DNA from: an uncultured Christensenellaceae bacterium | GTDB lineage: Bacteria; Bacillota; Clostridia; Christensenellales; CAG-138 | Direction: 5' to 3' | NCBI GenBank assembly: GCA_902475645.1 | Contig: CABSAH010000009.1 | Coordinates: forward strand, 1-21,240 | DNA length: 21,240 nt | Shown here: in pieces, positions 1 through 5,369 of the stretch | Numbering within the stretch: the first letter of the stretch is position 1 | Layout of the letters: each line of letters opens with the position of its first letter | Position numbers and translations under genes: made by a program | The notes under the pieces: generated by a model | What the model was told of the DNA's origin: nothing | Database searches by the model: none | The model's input: the letters and a program-made list of their open reading frames with translations, nothing else

Positions 1-60
1 AAGCCTGCCCTGAAAGGGGAGGTGGCAATGAGCGTTAGCGAATTGACGGAGGGGTAGCAA
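1..60. repeat. Right end of a palindromic MITE-like element, cut by the window edge
   Basis: This stretch ends in GACGGAGGGGT, close to the reverse complement of the ACCCCTCAGTC start of the modules to its right. It shares an exact 20-bp segment (32-51) with positions 755-774. I read it as the right arm of an upstream copy of the same repeat family, truncated by the window. Confidence 0.55.
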
Positions 61-80
61 CGGGGCTGCTGTTGTTTCCC

Positions 81-134
81 TCAACCCCTCAGTCGCCTTG
101 CGGCGACAGCTCCCCGTCCGGGGAGCCTTTTGGT
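81..134. repeat. Left-arm palindromic module, copy 1
   Basis: Two adjacent stem-loops are readable: GTCGCC/GGCGAC (92-97 with 102-107) and GCTCCCC/GGGGAGC (109-115 with 120-126). The same module recurs almost unchanged at 604-657, and in altered form from 342, where the second stem is replaced. This organisation is typical of small palindromic intergenic repeats found in clostridial genomes; family membership was not checked. Confidence 0.7.
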
Positions 135-149
135 ATCTGCAACCACCAC

Positions 150-376
150 CCAAAAGCCTCCCTGTCGAGGGATTCGAGCCGAGCGCGTCCTGTGGACGAT
201 GCAGCGAGGGGAGAATCGGGCGGAATAGGGAGTGTTGCAAGCGATAGCGCCGCAAGACGACCATATTCCAACCAGCGTTGTGGATGCGGGCAACGCGAGC
301 AGACGGAGGGAGTAAAACAAGCTTGCAGCTCGTTGTATGTTTCAACCCCTCAGTCGCCATGCGGCGACAGCTCCCC
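150..376. repeat. 227-bp direct repeat, copy 1 (262-bp period)
   Basis: By eye this is base-for-base identical to 412-638, with a constant offset of 262. The copy runs from the CAAAAGCC segment through a GACGGAGGG right-arm motif near 302-310, a 28-bp linker, and the next left-arm module. The 35 bases between the two identical blocks (377-411) differ from their counterpart at 115-149. Confidence 0.85.
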
Positions 377-411
377 CGCGGGCGGTGGAGCCTATTTGTT
401 CAATCACCGCA

Positions 412-638
412 CCAAAAGCCTCCCTGTCGAGGGATTCGAGCCGAGCGCGTCCTGTGGACGATGCAGCGAGGGGAGAATCGGGCGGAATAGGGAGTGTTGC
501 AAGCGATAGCGCCGCAAGACGACCATATTCCAACCAGCGTTGTGGATGCGGGCAACGCGAGCAGACGGAGGGAGTAAAACAAGCTTGCAGCTCGTTGTAT
601 GTTTCAACCCCTCAGTCGCCATGCGGCGACAGCTCCCC
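412..638. repeat. 227-bp direct repeat, copy 2
   Basis: Second copy of the block at 150-376, with no difference found on reading. Identity over this length outside a gene suggests a recent tandem duplication or gene conversion. It contains no protein that could be defended. Confidence 0.85.
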
Positions 639-734
639 GTCCGGGGAGCCTTTTGGTTTGTGCAAGTACCCGCCCCAAAAGCTGTCCCCGTTTACGGGGG
701 AAGTGGCACGGCGTTAGCCGTGACGAAAGGGGTG
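604..734. repeat. Complete palindromic MITE-like unit (about 131 bp)
   Basis: The left arm (604-657) carries ACCCCTCAGTC, the two stem-loops and CCTTTTGG. The right arm (675-734) mirrors it with CCAAAAGC, stem CCCCG/CGGGG (686-690 with 695-699), stem CACGGC/GCCGTG (707-712 with 717-722) and GACGAAAGGGGT. The whole can fold as a long imperfect hairpin. It encodes no transposase, so if mobile it would need a partner in trans. Confidence 0.6.
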
Positions 735-752
735 CGGATAGGGCGGTGGATT

Positions 753-816
753 TTGCGTTAGCGAATTGACGGAGTGGCAGCATCGTGGCTGCTGCTATTT
801 TCGTCAACCACTCATG
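753..816. repeat. Distal hairpin module of the repeat cluster
   Basis: It begins with the 20-bp segment shared with 32-51, then has GAGTGGCAGCA facing TGCTG and CCACTC, an imperfect inverted repeat. It appears to close the repeat cluster on its gdhA side. Confidence 0.5.
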
Positions 817-821
817 ATTCC

Positions 822-877
822 GCATTCCGAATTATGCATTCCGAATTATGCATTCTGCATTATGAATTATGAATTCC
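822..877. repeat. AT-rich 14-bp tandem repeat
   Basis: GCATTCCGAATTAT occurs exactly twice in tandem (822-835, 836-849), followed by two degenerate 14-bp units to 877. The composition is much more AT-rich than its surroundings. The last unit ends about 85 bp before the gdhA -35 box. No function is evident. Confidence 0.75.
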
Positions 878-962
878 GCATCCCGCGCTGCCCCTTTTTT
901 ACCGTTTTTCGCTGTATTTACTCTTTTTTGGCAGAAAAAGTTGCCATAAGCGGACAATTAGC

Positions 963-991
963 TTGACATTAGTATTCCTTAGATTTATGAT
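963..991 (+). promoter_or_regulatory. gdhA promoter, near-consensus
   Basis: The -35 box TTGACA (963-968) matches consensus perfectly. A 17-bp spacer leads to TATGAT (986-991), one mismatch from TATAAT. Transcription would start near 998, leaving a leader of about 70 nt. This is the best sigma-A type promoter in the window and suits a highly expressed gene. Confidence 0.85.
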
Positions 992-1070
992 AAGCTTGGT
1001 GTGTGACGTGAAGCAAAAACTGCGCGGCGCGCACGATTAAAAAAGCATTACTATATTTGGAGGTACTACT

Positions 1071-2417
1071 ATGAACGCGTACATTCAGGAAGTCCTGGAG
1101 AAGGTTGAAAAGCGCGACAAGAACGAGCCTGAATTCCTTCAGACTGTTGAAGAGGTTCTCAAGTCCCTTGAAACCGTTATCGATCAGCATCCCGAATACC
1201 AGAAGGCCGGTTTGCTTGAGCGTCTTGTCGAGCCGGAGCGTGTGATAGAGTTCCGCGTGCCCTGGGTTGATGACGCAGGCAACGTAAACGTAAACCGCGG
1301 CTTCCGCGTGCAGTTCAACAGCGCCATCGGCCCCTACAAGGGAGGACTGCGCTTTGCTTCTCACGTTAACCTTTCCGTTATGAAGTTCCTCGGCTTTGAG
1401 CAGACCTTTAAGAACAGCCTGACCAGCCTGCCCATGGGCGGCGGAAAGGGCGGCAGCGACTTTGATCCCAACGGCAAGAGCGACGGCGAAATCATGCGTT
1501 TCTGCCAGAGCTACATGACCGAGCTTCAGCGCCACATCGGCCCCAACGTGGACGTTCCCGCCGGCGATATCGGCGTAGGCGGCCGCGAAATCGGCTATCT
1601 GTTCGGCCAGTATAAGCGCATCCGCGGCGCCTATGAGAACGGCGTTCTCACCGGCAAGGCTCCCTCCTTCGGCGGCAGCCCCTTCCGTCCGGAAGCTACC
1701 GGCTTCGGCGCTGTGTACTATCTCTGCGAAGTTCTTAAGCACGAGAAGGACACCATTGAAGGCAAGACCATCGCCATCTCCGGCTTCGGCAACGTGGCAT
1801 GGGGCGTCTGCAAGAAGGCCGCTCAGCTCGGCGCCAAGGTCGTTACCCTGGCCGGCCCCGACGGTTATATCTACGATCCCGACGGCGTAGTGACCGAGGA
1901 GAAGATAAACTACATGCTCGAAATGCGCAACAGCGGCCGCAACAGGGTTCAGGACTATGCCGACAAGTTTGGCGTACAGTTCATCCCCGGCCAGAAGCCC
2001 TGGGGTCAGAAGGCTGACGTTTGCATGCCCTGCGCGTACCAGAACGAAATCGGCATGAAGGAAGCCGAGCAGATGGTAGCCAACGGCCTGAAGTACTACA
2101 TCGAAGTTGCCAACATGCCCACCACCAACGAAGCGCTGTACTTCCTGATGGATAAGGGTCTCACCGTTGCGCCTTCCAAGGCTGTCAACGCGGGCGGCGT
2201 TGCCGTTTCCGGCCTTGAAATGAGCCAGAACTCCGAGCGCCTGACCTGGAAGCCCGAAGAAGTGGACGAGAAGCTGCACCACATCATGGTCAACATCCAT
2301 GCCGCTTCCGAGAAGGCTGCCGCAGAGGCCGGCCTTGGCTACAATCTTGTCGCCGGTGCGAACATCGCGGGCTTCAAGAAGGTTGCCGACGCCATGATGG
2401 CTCAGGGCATCGTCTGA
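1071..2417 (+). CDS. gdhA: NADP-type glutamate dehydrogenase
   Basis: It catalyses reversible reductive amination of 2-oxoglutarate with ammonium to glutamate, in the cytoplasm, as a hexamer in this family. At 448 residues it has the full length of the bacterial hexameric class. The substrate-binding segment PMGGGKGGSDFDP (from residue 121) contains the catalytic lysine K126. DVPAGDIGVGGREIG follows from residue 161, and the Rossmann fingerprint GFGNVA lies at 238-243. The start is fixed by GGAGGT at 1059-1064, seven bases upstream. It stands alone between a near-consensus promoter and a strong terminator. Codon use differs from all its neighbours: 17 of 21 isoleucines are ATC and only 2 are ATA, which suggests selection for high expression. 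NADP preference is inferred from overall similarity, not from a decisive residue. Confidence 0.97.
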   Translation: MNAYIQEVLEKVEKRDKNEPEFLQTVEEVLKSLETVIDQHPEYQKAGLLERLVEPERVIEFRVPWVDDAGNVNVNRGFRVQFNSAIGPYKGGLRFASHVNLSVMKFLGFEQTFKNSLTSLPMGGGKGGSDFDPNGKSDGEIMRFCQSYMTELQRHIGPNVDVPAGDIGVGGREIGYLFGQYKRIRGAYENGVLTGKAPSFGGSPFRPEATGFGAVYYLCEVLKHEKDTIEGKTIAISGFGNVAWGVCKKAAQLGAKVVTLAGPDGYIYDPDGVVTEEKINYMLEMRNSGRNRVQDYADKFGVQFIPGQKPWGQKADVCMPCAYQNEIGMKEAEQMVANGLKYYIEVANMPTTNEALYFLMDKGLTVAPSKAVNAGGVAVSGLEMSQNSERLTWKPEEVDEKLHHIMVNIHAASEKAAAEAGLGYNLVAGANIAGFKKVADAMMAQGIV

Positions 2418-2452
2418 TAAACAGCCAAATATAGAGCGATAGATTAAAGCAA

Positions 2453-2482
2453 GGGAGCCGCCCTATGGGTGGCTCTCTTTTT
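2453..2482 (+). terminator. gdhA rho-independent terminator
   Basis: GGGAGCCGCCC pairs with GGGTGGCTCTC (one G-U pair) around a three-base loop, followed directly by a T-run. It starts 35 bp after the gdhA stop codon. Confidence 0.9.
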
Positions 2483-2507
2483 TCGTTTACAAAATATCAA
2501 TTTATGC

Positions 2508-2537
2508 TTGCGAACGTGCACGTTAGAGTGGTATAAT
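2508..2537 (+). promoter_or_regulatory. GNAT gene promoter with internal 12-bp palindrome
   Basis: TATAAT (2532-2537) is a perfect -10 box; TTGCGA (2508-2513), 18 bp upstream, is a modest -35 box. The spacer contains the perfect palindrome AACGTGCACGTT (2513-2524). A palindrome between the boxes is a classic repressor-operator position; which protein might bind is unknown. Confidence 0.65.
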
Positions 2538-2568
2538 TCTCCAAAAATATTCGGCAGAGGAGGCTCAT

Positions 2569-3534
2569 ATGATGAAAACGGAACTGATAAAGCTAAGCGC
2601 CGATTGCGGGCAGGATATATACGATATGCTGCAAAGCATACCTGCGGACGAAAACGGCATGACGAACGATGCGCACGGCCTTTCACACGCCGAATATAAA
2701 GCGTGGCTTGAAAAGCGCCATGCGGAATCGCTCAAAACCGAAATATACGACGGATTCATGGTACCGCAGACGTTTTTCTTCTTCTATGTTGATTCATGCC
2801 CCGTGGGCTTGGTCAAGATACGGCATTTTTTGACCGATAAGCTGAGGTATGACGGCGGCAATATAGGCTATGCCATCCGCCCCGAGGCGCGCGGAAAGGG
2901 CTACGGAACGCTTATGCTCGCCGCCGCGCTAAAGGAATGTGCAAAGCTTGGCATTGACAAGGCGCTTATTACAATACACGAGGGCAACACGGCATCCGTT
3001 AAAGCGGCGCTTGCCAACGGCGGCATAATTGAAAAACGCGAAAACGGCAGAATGTACATTTGGCTGGACTGCCATAATAACCGCGGCAATATTTTTTATG
3101 ATACAAGCGACCTAAACGACGGCGAAATAATGCTGCGCGTAAGGAGCATGGTTGACGCAATACCCGAAAAGCAGTTCGTTCCCGCGTACAAATTCGATAT
3201 ATGCCTTATGAACGGCATGGCAATAGGCGTGTGCGATTTGAGAATTGGCCACAACGAGCGGCTCTATATAGGCGGCAACATAGGCTACGGCATAGATGAA
3301 AACTACCGCGGACATCATTACGCGGCAAAGGCGTGTATGCTGCTGTTCAGGCTGGCAAAAAAACATAAACTCGGCCATGTGTTCATAACCTGCACGCCTG
3401 ATAACGAAGCATCGCGTAGAACGCTTGAATACGCGGGCTGCCGCTACGTTGGCATGGCAACGATACACGCGGACGACGAAATGTATAAGGAAGGCAAGCG
3501 CCTTGTGAAGGTATACAGGAAGGATATGGAGTGA
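2569..3534 (+). CDS. Tandem double-domain GNAT N-acetyltransferase
   Basis: GNAT enzymes move an acetyl group from acetyl-CoA to an amine; the acceptor here cannot be told. The 321 residues contain two GNAT-like halves. The first has ARGKGYGT (107-114), the acetyl-CoA pyrophosphate-binding motif, and a typical EGNTASVKAALANGG tail near 138-152. The second has YRGHHYAAKA (246-255) and DNEASRRTLEYAG near 278-290. In the second motif the usual glycine-rich RGxGxG pattern is altered to RGHHYA, which may still bind CoA or may mark a regulatory half. AGAGGAGG at 2556-2563 could serve ATG 2569 or the immediately following ATG 2572; spacing slightly favours the latter. It is monocistronic, with its own promoter and terminator. 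Confidence 0.88.
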   Translation: MMKTELIKLSADCGQDIYDMLQSIPADENGMTNDAHGLSHAEYKAWLEKRHAESLKTEIYDGFMVPQTFFFFYVDSCPVGLVKIRHFLTDKLRYDGGNIGYAIRPEARGKGYGTLMLAAALKECAKLGIDKALITIHEGNTASVKAALANGGIIEKRENGRMYIWLDCHNNRGNIFYDTSDLNDGEIMLRVRSMVDAIPEKQFVPAYKFDICLMNGMAIGVCDLRIGHNERLYIGGNIGYGIDENYRGHHYAAKACMLLFRLAKKHKLGHVFITCTPDNEASRRTLEYAGCRYVGMATIHADDEMYKEGKRLVKVYRKDME

Positions 3535-3554
3535 CCGCAAGGCCGCGCAGGTAT

Positions 3555-3584
3555 AAGGCTCTTTCGTTGGGAAAGAGCCTTTTT
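3555..3584 (+). terminator. Terminator of the GNAT gene
   Basis: AAGGCTCTTTC and GAAAGAGCCTT form an 11-bp perfect stem with a five-base loop and end in a T-run, 20 bp after the stop codon. Confidence 0.92.
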
Positions 3585-3622
3585 GCGCATCAAAAGCCTG
3601 CTTTATTGCGCCGCAGGGCAAG

Positions 3623-3648
3623 AAAAAAGGCTCCGGTGAAGGAGCCTT
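3623..3648 (-). terminator. Terminator of the zinc-ribbon membrane protein gene
   Basis: Read on the minus strand, AAGGCTCC and GGAGCCTT form an 8-bp stem with a six-base loop followed by a T-run (A-run at 3623-3628 on the plus strand). It lies 11 bp beyond the minus-strand stop codon. Together with 3555-3584 it separates convergent genes. Confidence 0.88.
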
Positions 3649-3658
3649 GCGCATATGA

Positions 3659-4099
3659 TTACATGCCTTCAAGCGAGTTTACAATGGAGCCTATGATGCC
3701 TACGCCCGCTATCGTCAGTATTATGCCGAGTACTATGCTTATAAGCACCCAGATGAGCATTGCGCGGCAGAAATTGCGCTTATTGGGGTTCACATCGCTG
3801 CTAAAGCCCCATACAAGCGCAAGTATAAGGCCGACAATGGGCAGGCCGAGTAAAAAGGTGGTCCAGAAAAATTCACTCACCTTCATAACGGGCGCGCCGA
3901 CTGCGGGCGCGGGCTGATAAACGGGCTGCTGCGGCTGCTGGGGCTGCTGGGGCTGCTGGGGCTGCTGCGGCTGCTGATACTGCGGCTGCGGTTCGGCCAC
4001 GGGCGCCTGCTGAGCGGGCTCACCCGCAAGCGTTTCGCCACAGGTGGGACAGAATTTGGTTGAATCGGGAACATTGCTTCCGCATTTAGGGCAGAACAT
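3659..4099 (-). CDS. Zinc-ribbon protein with Pro/Gln linker and two membrane segments
   Basis: Function unknown. The N-terminus is a zinc ribbon with C3, C6, C17 and C20 in CPKCG...CPTCG spacing. Residues about 28-65 are a Pro/Gln-rich linker built on PQQ repeats. Two hydrophobic segments follow, roughly residues 78-98 and 112-138. This layout (zinc ribbon, flexible linker, two-TM membrane domain) is common in small Firmicutes proteins of undefined role. AGGAGGT (4107-4113 on the plus strand) sits seven bases upstream of the ATG and fixes the start. It is divergent from another membrane protein carrying a zinc ribbon, 167 bp away, which may point to related roles. TAAAAT at 4133-4138 (minus strand) could be its -10 box, but no good -35 box is visible. 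Confidence 0.85.
   Translation of the reverse strand: MFCPKCGSNVPDSTKFCPTCGETLAGEPAQQAPVAEPQPQYQQPQQPQQPQQPQQPQQPVYQPAPAVGAPVMKVSEFFWTTFLLGLPIVGLILALVWGFSSDVNPNKRNFCRAMLIWVLISIVLGIILTIAGVGIIGSIVNSLEGM
3924..3976. repeat. Coding tandem repeat for the PQQ linker
   Basis: Nine-base units of the type GGGGCTGCT repeat several times, encoding the Pro-Gln-Gln linker on the minus strand. Such runs can change copy number by slippage without shifting frame. Confidence 0.75.
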
Positions 4100-4171
4100 A
4101 TGTGATACCTCCTGAACTGTTGAATTTATTCCATTTTAACACAATGTGAACAATAAGAGAAGTAAAAACTA

Positions 4172-4201
4172 TGGACACGGACGGGCATTATGGATTATAA
4201 T
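4172..4201 (+). promoter_or_regulatory. Promoter of the Tim44-like protein gene
   Basis: TGGACA (4172-4177) and TATAAT (4196-4201) are separated by 18 bp; only one base differs from the combined consensus. The predicted leader is about 60 nt. Confidence 0.75.
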
Positions 4202-4266
4202 GACGGATATAAATGTATCTGTAAACAGATAACCCGACTTTTTGTGAACGAAAGGACAGCGAAGCA

Positions 4267-5214
4267 ATGGATAAAAGGTTCTTGGCCCTTGCTATGGCGC
4301 TTATGCTGGTGCTGGCGATAATGGTATCCCCCGTGCCCGGCATTGCCGATGCGGGCAGCTTTTCCGGCGACAGCGATTACGGCGGAAGCGATTGGGGCAG
4401 CAGCAGCGATTGGAGCAGTAGCAGCAGCGATTGGAGCAGCAGCGACTATTCCTCTTCATCGGGAGGCGATGGGGAATGGAGCCTTGGCACTATTATTACC
4501 GTTGCCGCAATAGTTATAATAATGGTCATAGTGTCCGGCAAGAATAAGAAGGGCGGAAGCAGCAGCGGCGGAAGCAGCAGCGGCGGAAGCAGCAGCGGCG
4601 GAAGCCGTATTGCGGGAGCAGAGCGCACCGTGCTGCCCATGACCATAGCGGAGCTCAAGCAGCAGGATCCCGCCTTCAGCGAGGAGAAGATGAAGGAAAA
4701 GATAGGCAACCTCTATGTAAGGATGCAGGAATGCTGGCAGAACAAAACATGGGAAGAAATGCGCACAAGCATGGACGACGCCATATTCAACCAGTTCAAT
4801 GCGCAGCTTAACGGCCTTATAAAGGCGGGCAAGACCAACTATGTGGACGATATAGCGGTTCTGGGCGTTGAGCTTACGGGCTTCGGGCAGGATGATAAGC
4901 ACGATATCGTAACCGCGCTTATAAGGGTAAGGATAAAGGATTACACCGTGGATGATGCTACCGGCGCGGTGGTAAGCGGCAGCAAGACCGCGGAGAAGTT
5001 CATGACCTATGAATGGACCATGATACGCACCAAGGGCGCGAAGAGCTTCGAGCGCACCGAGGATGCGGCAAAGAATTGCCCGAACTGCGGCGCTCCGTTG
5101 GATTTGAACGCCACTGCCAAGTGCAAGTACTGCGGCGCGGTGATACAGAGCGCGGACTTCGACTGGGTAATAAAGACCGTGAAGGGCATTTCCCAGCAGA
5201 CCGCCGGAAAATAA
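4267..5214 (+). CDS. Membrane-anchored Tim44-like domain protein with C-terminal zinc ribbon
   Basis: Function unknown; similar proteins are annotated as TIM44-like or zinc-ribbon transport proteins. Residues 1-28 look like a signal peptide (hydrophobic core 5-20, cleavage possible after an ADA motif). Residues 30-66 are a Ser/Asp/Trp-rich segment with repeated DWSSS/DYSSS units, predicted outside. Residues 74-90 are a membrane helix followed by GKNKK, fitting a cytoplasmic stop-transfer signal. A GGSSS repeat linker (96-113) leads to a Tim44-like globular region (about 125-265) and then a zinc ribbon with C271, C274, C286 and C289. So the folded part and the ribbon should be cytoplasmic. AAAGGA at 4251-4256 lies ten bases before the ATG. 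It is monocistronic with a clear terminator. The domain call rests on overall pattern and is less certain than the topology. Confidence 0.82.
   Translation: MDKRFLALAMALMLVLAIMVSPVPGIADAGSFSGDSDYGGSDWGSSSDWSSSSSDWSSSDYSSSSGGDGEWSLGTIITVAAIVIIMVIVSGKNKKGGSSSGGSSSGGSSSGGSRIAGAERTVLPMTIAELKQQDPAFSEEKMKEKIGNLYVRMQECWQNKTWEEMRTSMDDAIFNQFNAQLNGLIKAGKTNYVDDIAVLGVELTGFGQDDKHDIVTALIRVRIKDYTVDDATGAVVSGSKTAEKFMTYEWTMIRTKGAKSFERTEDAAKNCPNCGAPLDLNATAKCKYCGAVIQSADFDWVIKTVKGISQQTAGK
4552..4605. repeat. 15-bp coding tandem repeat (GGSSS linker)
   Basis: The unit GGCGGAAGCAGCAGC occurs three times exactly (4552-4596), followed by a partial fourth unit. Perfect DNA identity of the units suggests recent expansion. 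Confidence 0.85.
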
Positions 5215-5238
5215 TAACATATAAGCAAAACGCAAATT

Positions 5239-5268
5239 GCGGGCGGGAGAGCTATCCTGCCCGCTTTT
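5239..5268 (+). terminator. Terminator of the Tim44-like protein gene
   Basis: GCGGGCGGGA pairs with TCCTGCCCGC (one G-U pair) around a six-base loop, followed by TTTT. It starts 24 bp after the stop codon and isolates the gene from the ecf operon. Confidence 0.88.
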
Positions 5269-5284
5269 CTGTTATAGTTGGGGG

Positions 5285-5314
5285 TTGTGTGCCGCCGTGA
5301 AGTAATGGTATAAT
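5285..5314 (+). promoter_or_regulatory. Promoter of the ecf-truA-deoD operon
   Basis: TATAAT (5309-5314) is perfect; TTGTGT (5285-5290), 18 bp upstream, is a weak -35 box. Transcription would begin near 5321, only about ten bases before an in-frame ATG at 5331. This supports use of the downstream TTG at 5370 as the start of ecfA1. No other clear promoter appears before deoD. Confidence 0.65.
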
Positions 5315-5332
5315 CCTATGTTGGGTATGAAT

Positions 5333-5347
5333 GTGCGCAGTGCGCAC
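5333..5347. promoter_or_regulatory. Palindrome in the ecfA1 leader
   Basis: GTGCGCAGTGCGCAC is a perfect inverted repeat of 7 bp with a single central base. It lies in the predicted 5' leader just downstream of the promoter, where a bound protein could block transcription, or as RNA could form only a poor hairpin because the loop is too short. DNA-operator use is the likelier reading. Confidence 0.45.
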
Positions 5348-5369
5348 GGGAAAAGAAGGTGAAACAGGC

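Larger units (their letters stand above)
1..962. other. Gene-free repeat-rich region upstream of gdhA
   Basis: No convincing gene lies in this stretch. The open frames present have no credible ribosome binding site, read through palindromic repeats, and are duplicated in parallel in several frames on both strands, as expected of repeated GC-rich DNA. Positions 1-812 are palindromic repeat modules, 822-877 is an AT-rich short tandem repeat, and 880-962 is unremarkable sequence with T-runs just before the gdhA promoter. I saw no tRNA or rRNA fold. Confidence 0.75.

Noticed and set aside
150..240. tRNA-like GATTCGAGCC sequence in the repeats
   Set aside because: The GTTCRA-like loop is suggestive, but no acceptor stem, anticodon arm or D arm can be drawn around it.
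81..657. Possible CRISPR array from regularly recurring 50-bp modules
   Set aside because: The period is about 262 bp and the intervening sequence is itself duplicated, not a set of unique short spacers; no cas gene is present.
72..717. Several overlapping open frames of 60-145 codons on both strands
   Set aside because: They lie in palindromic repeats, repeat themselves with the 262-bp period, lack ribosome binding sites and resemble no protein family; they are products of GC-rich repeated DNA.
969..2300. 443-codon open frame antisense to gdhA
   Set aside because: It mirrors the third-position GC bias of gdhA, has no convincing ribosome binding site and resembles no protein; antisense frames of this type are common opposite glutamate dehydrogenase genes.
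4456..5235. 259-codon antisense frame opposite the Tim44-like gene
   Set aside because: Low-complexity Ala-rich translation and no start signals; it is a shadow of the Ser repeat coding strand.
5331..5369. Upstream ATG start for ecfA1
   Set aside because: It would begin about ten bases after the predicted transcription start, lacks a ribosome binding site and adds residues absent from the family; TTG 5370 has AAGGTG at good spacing.
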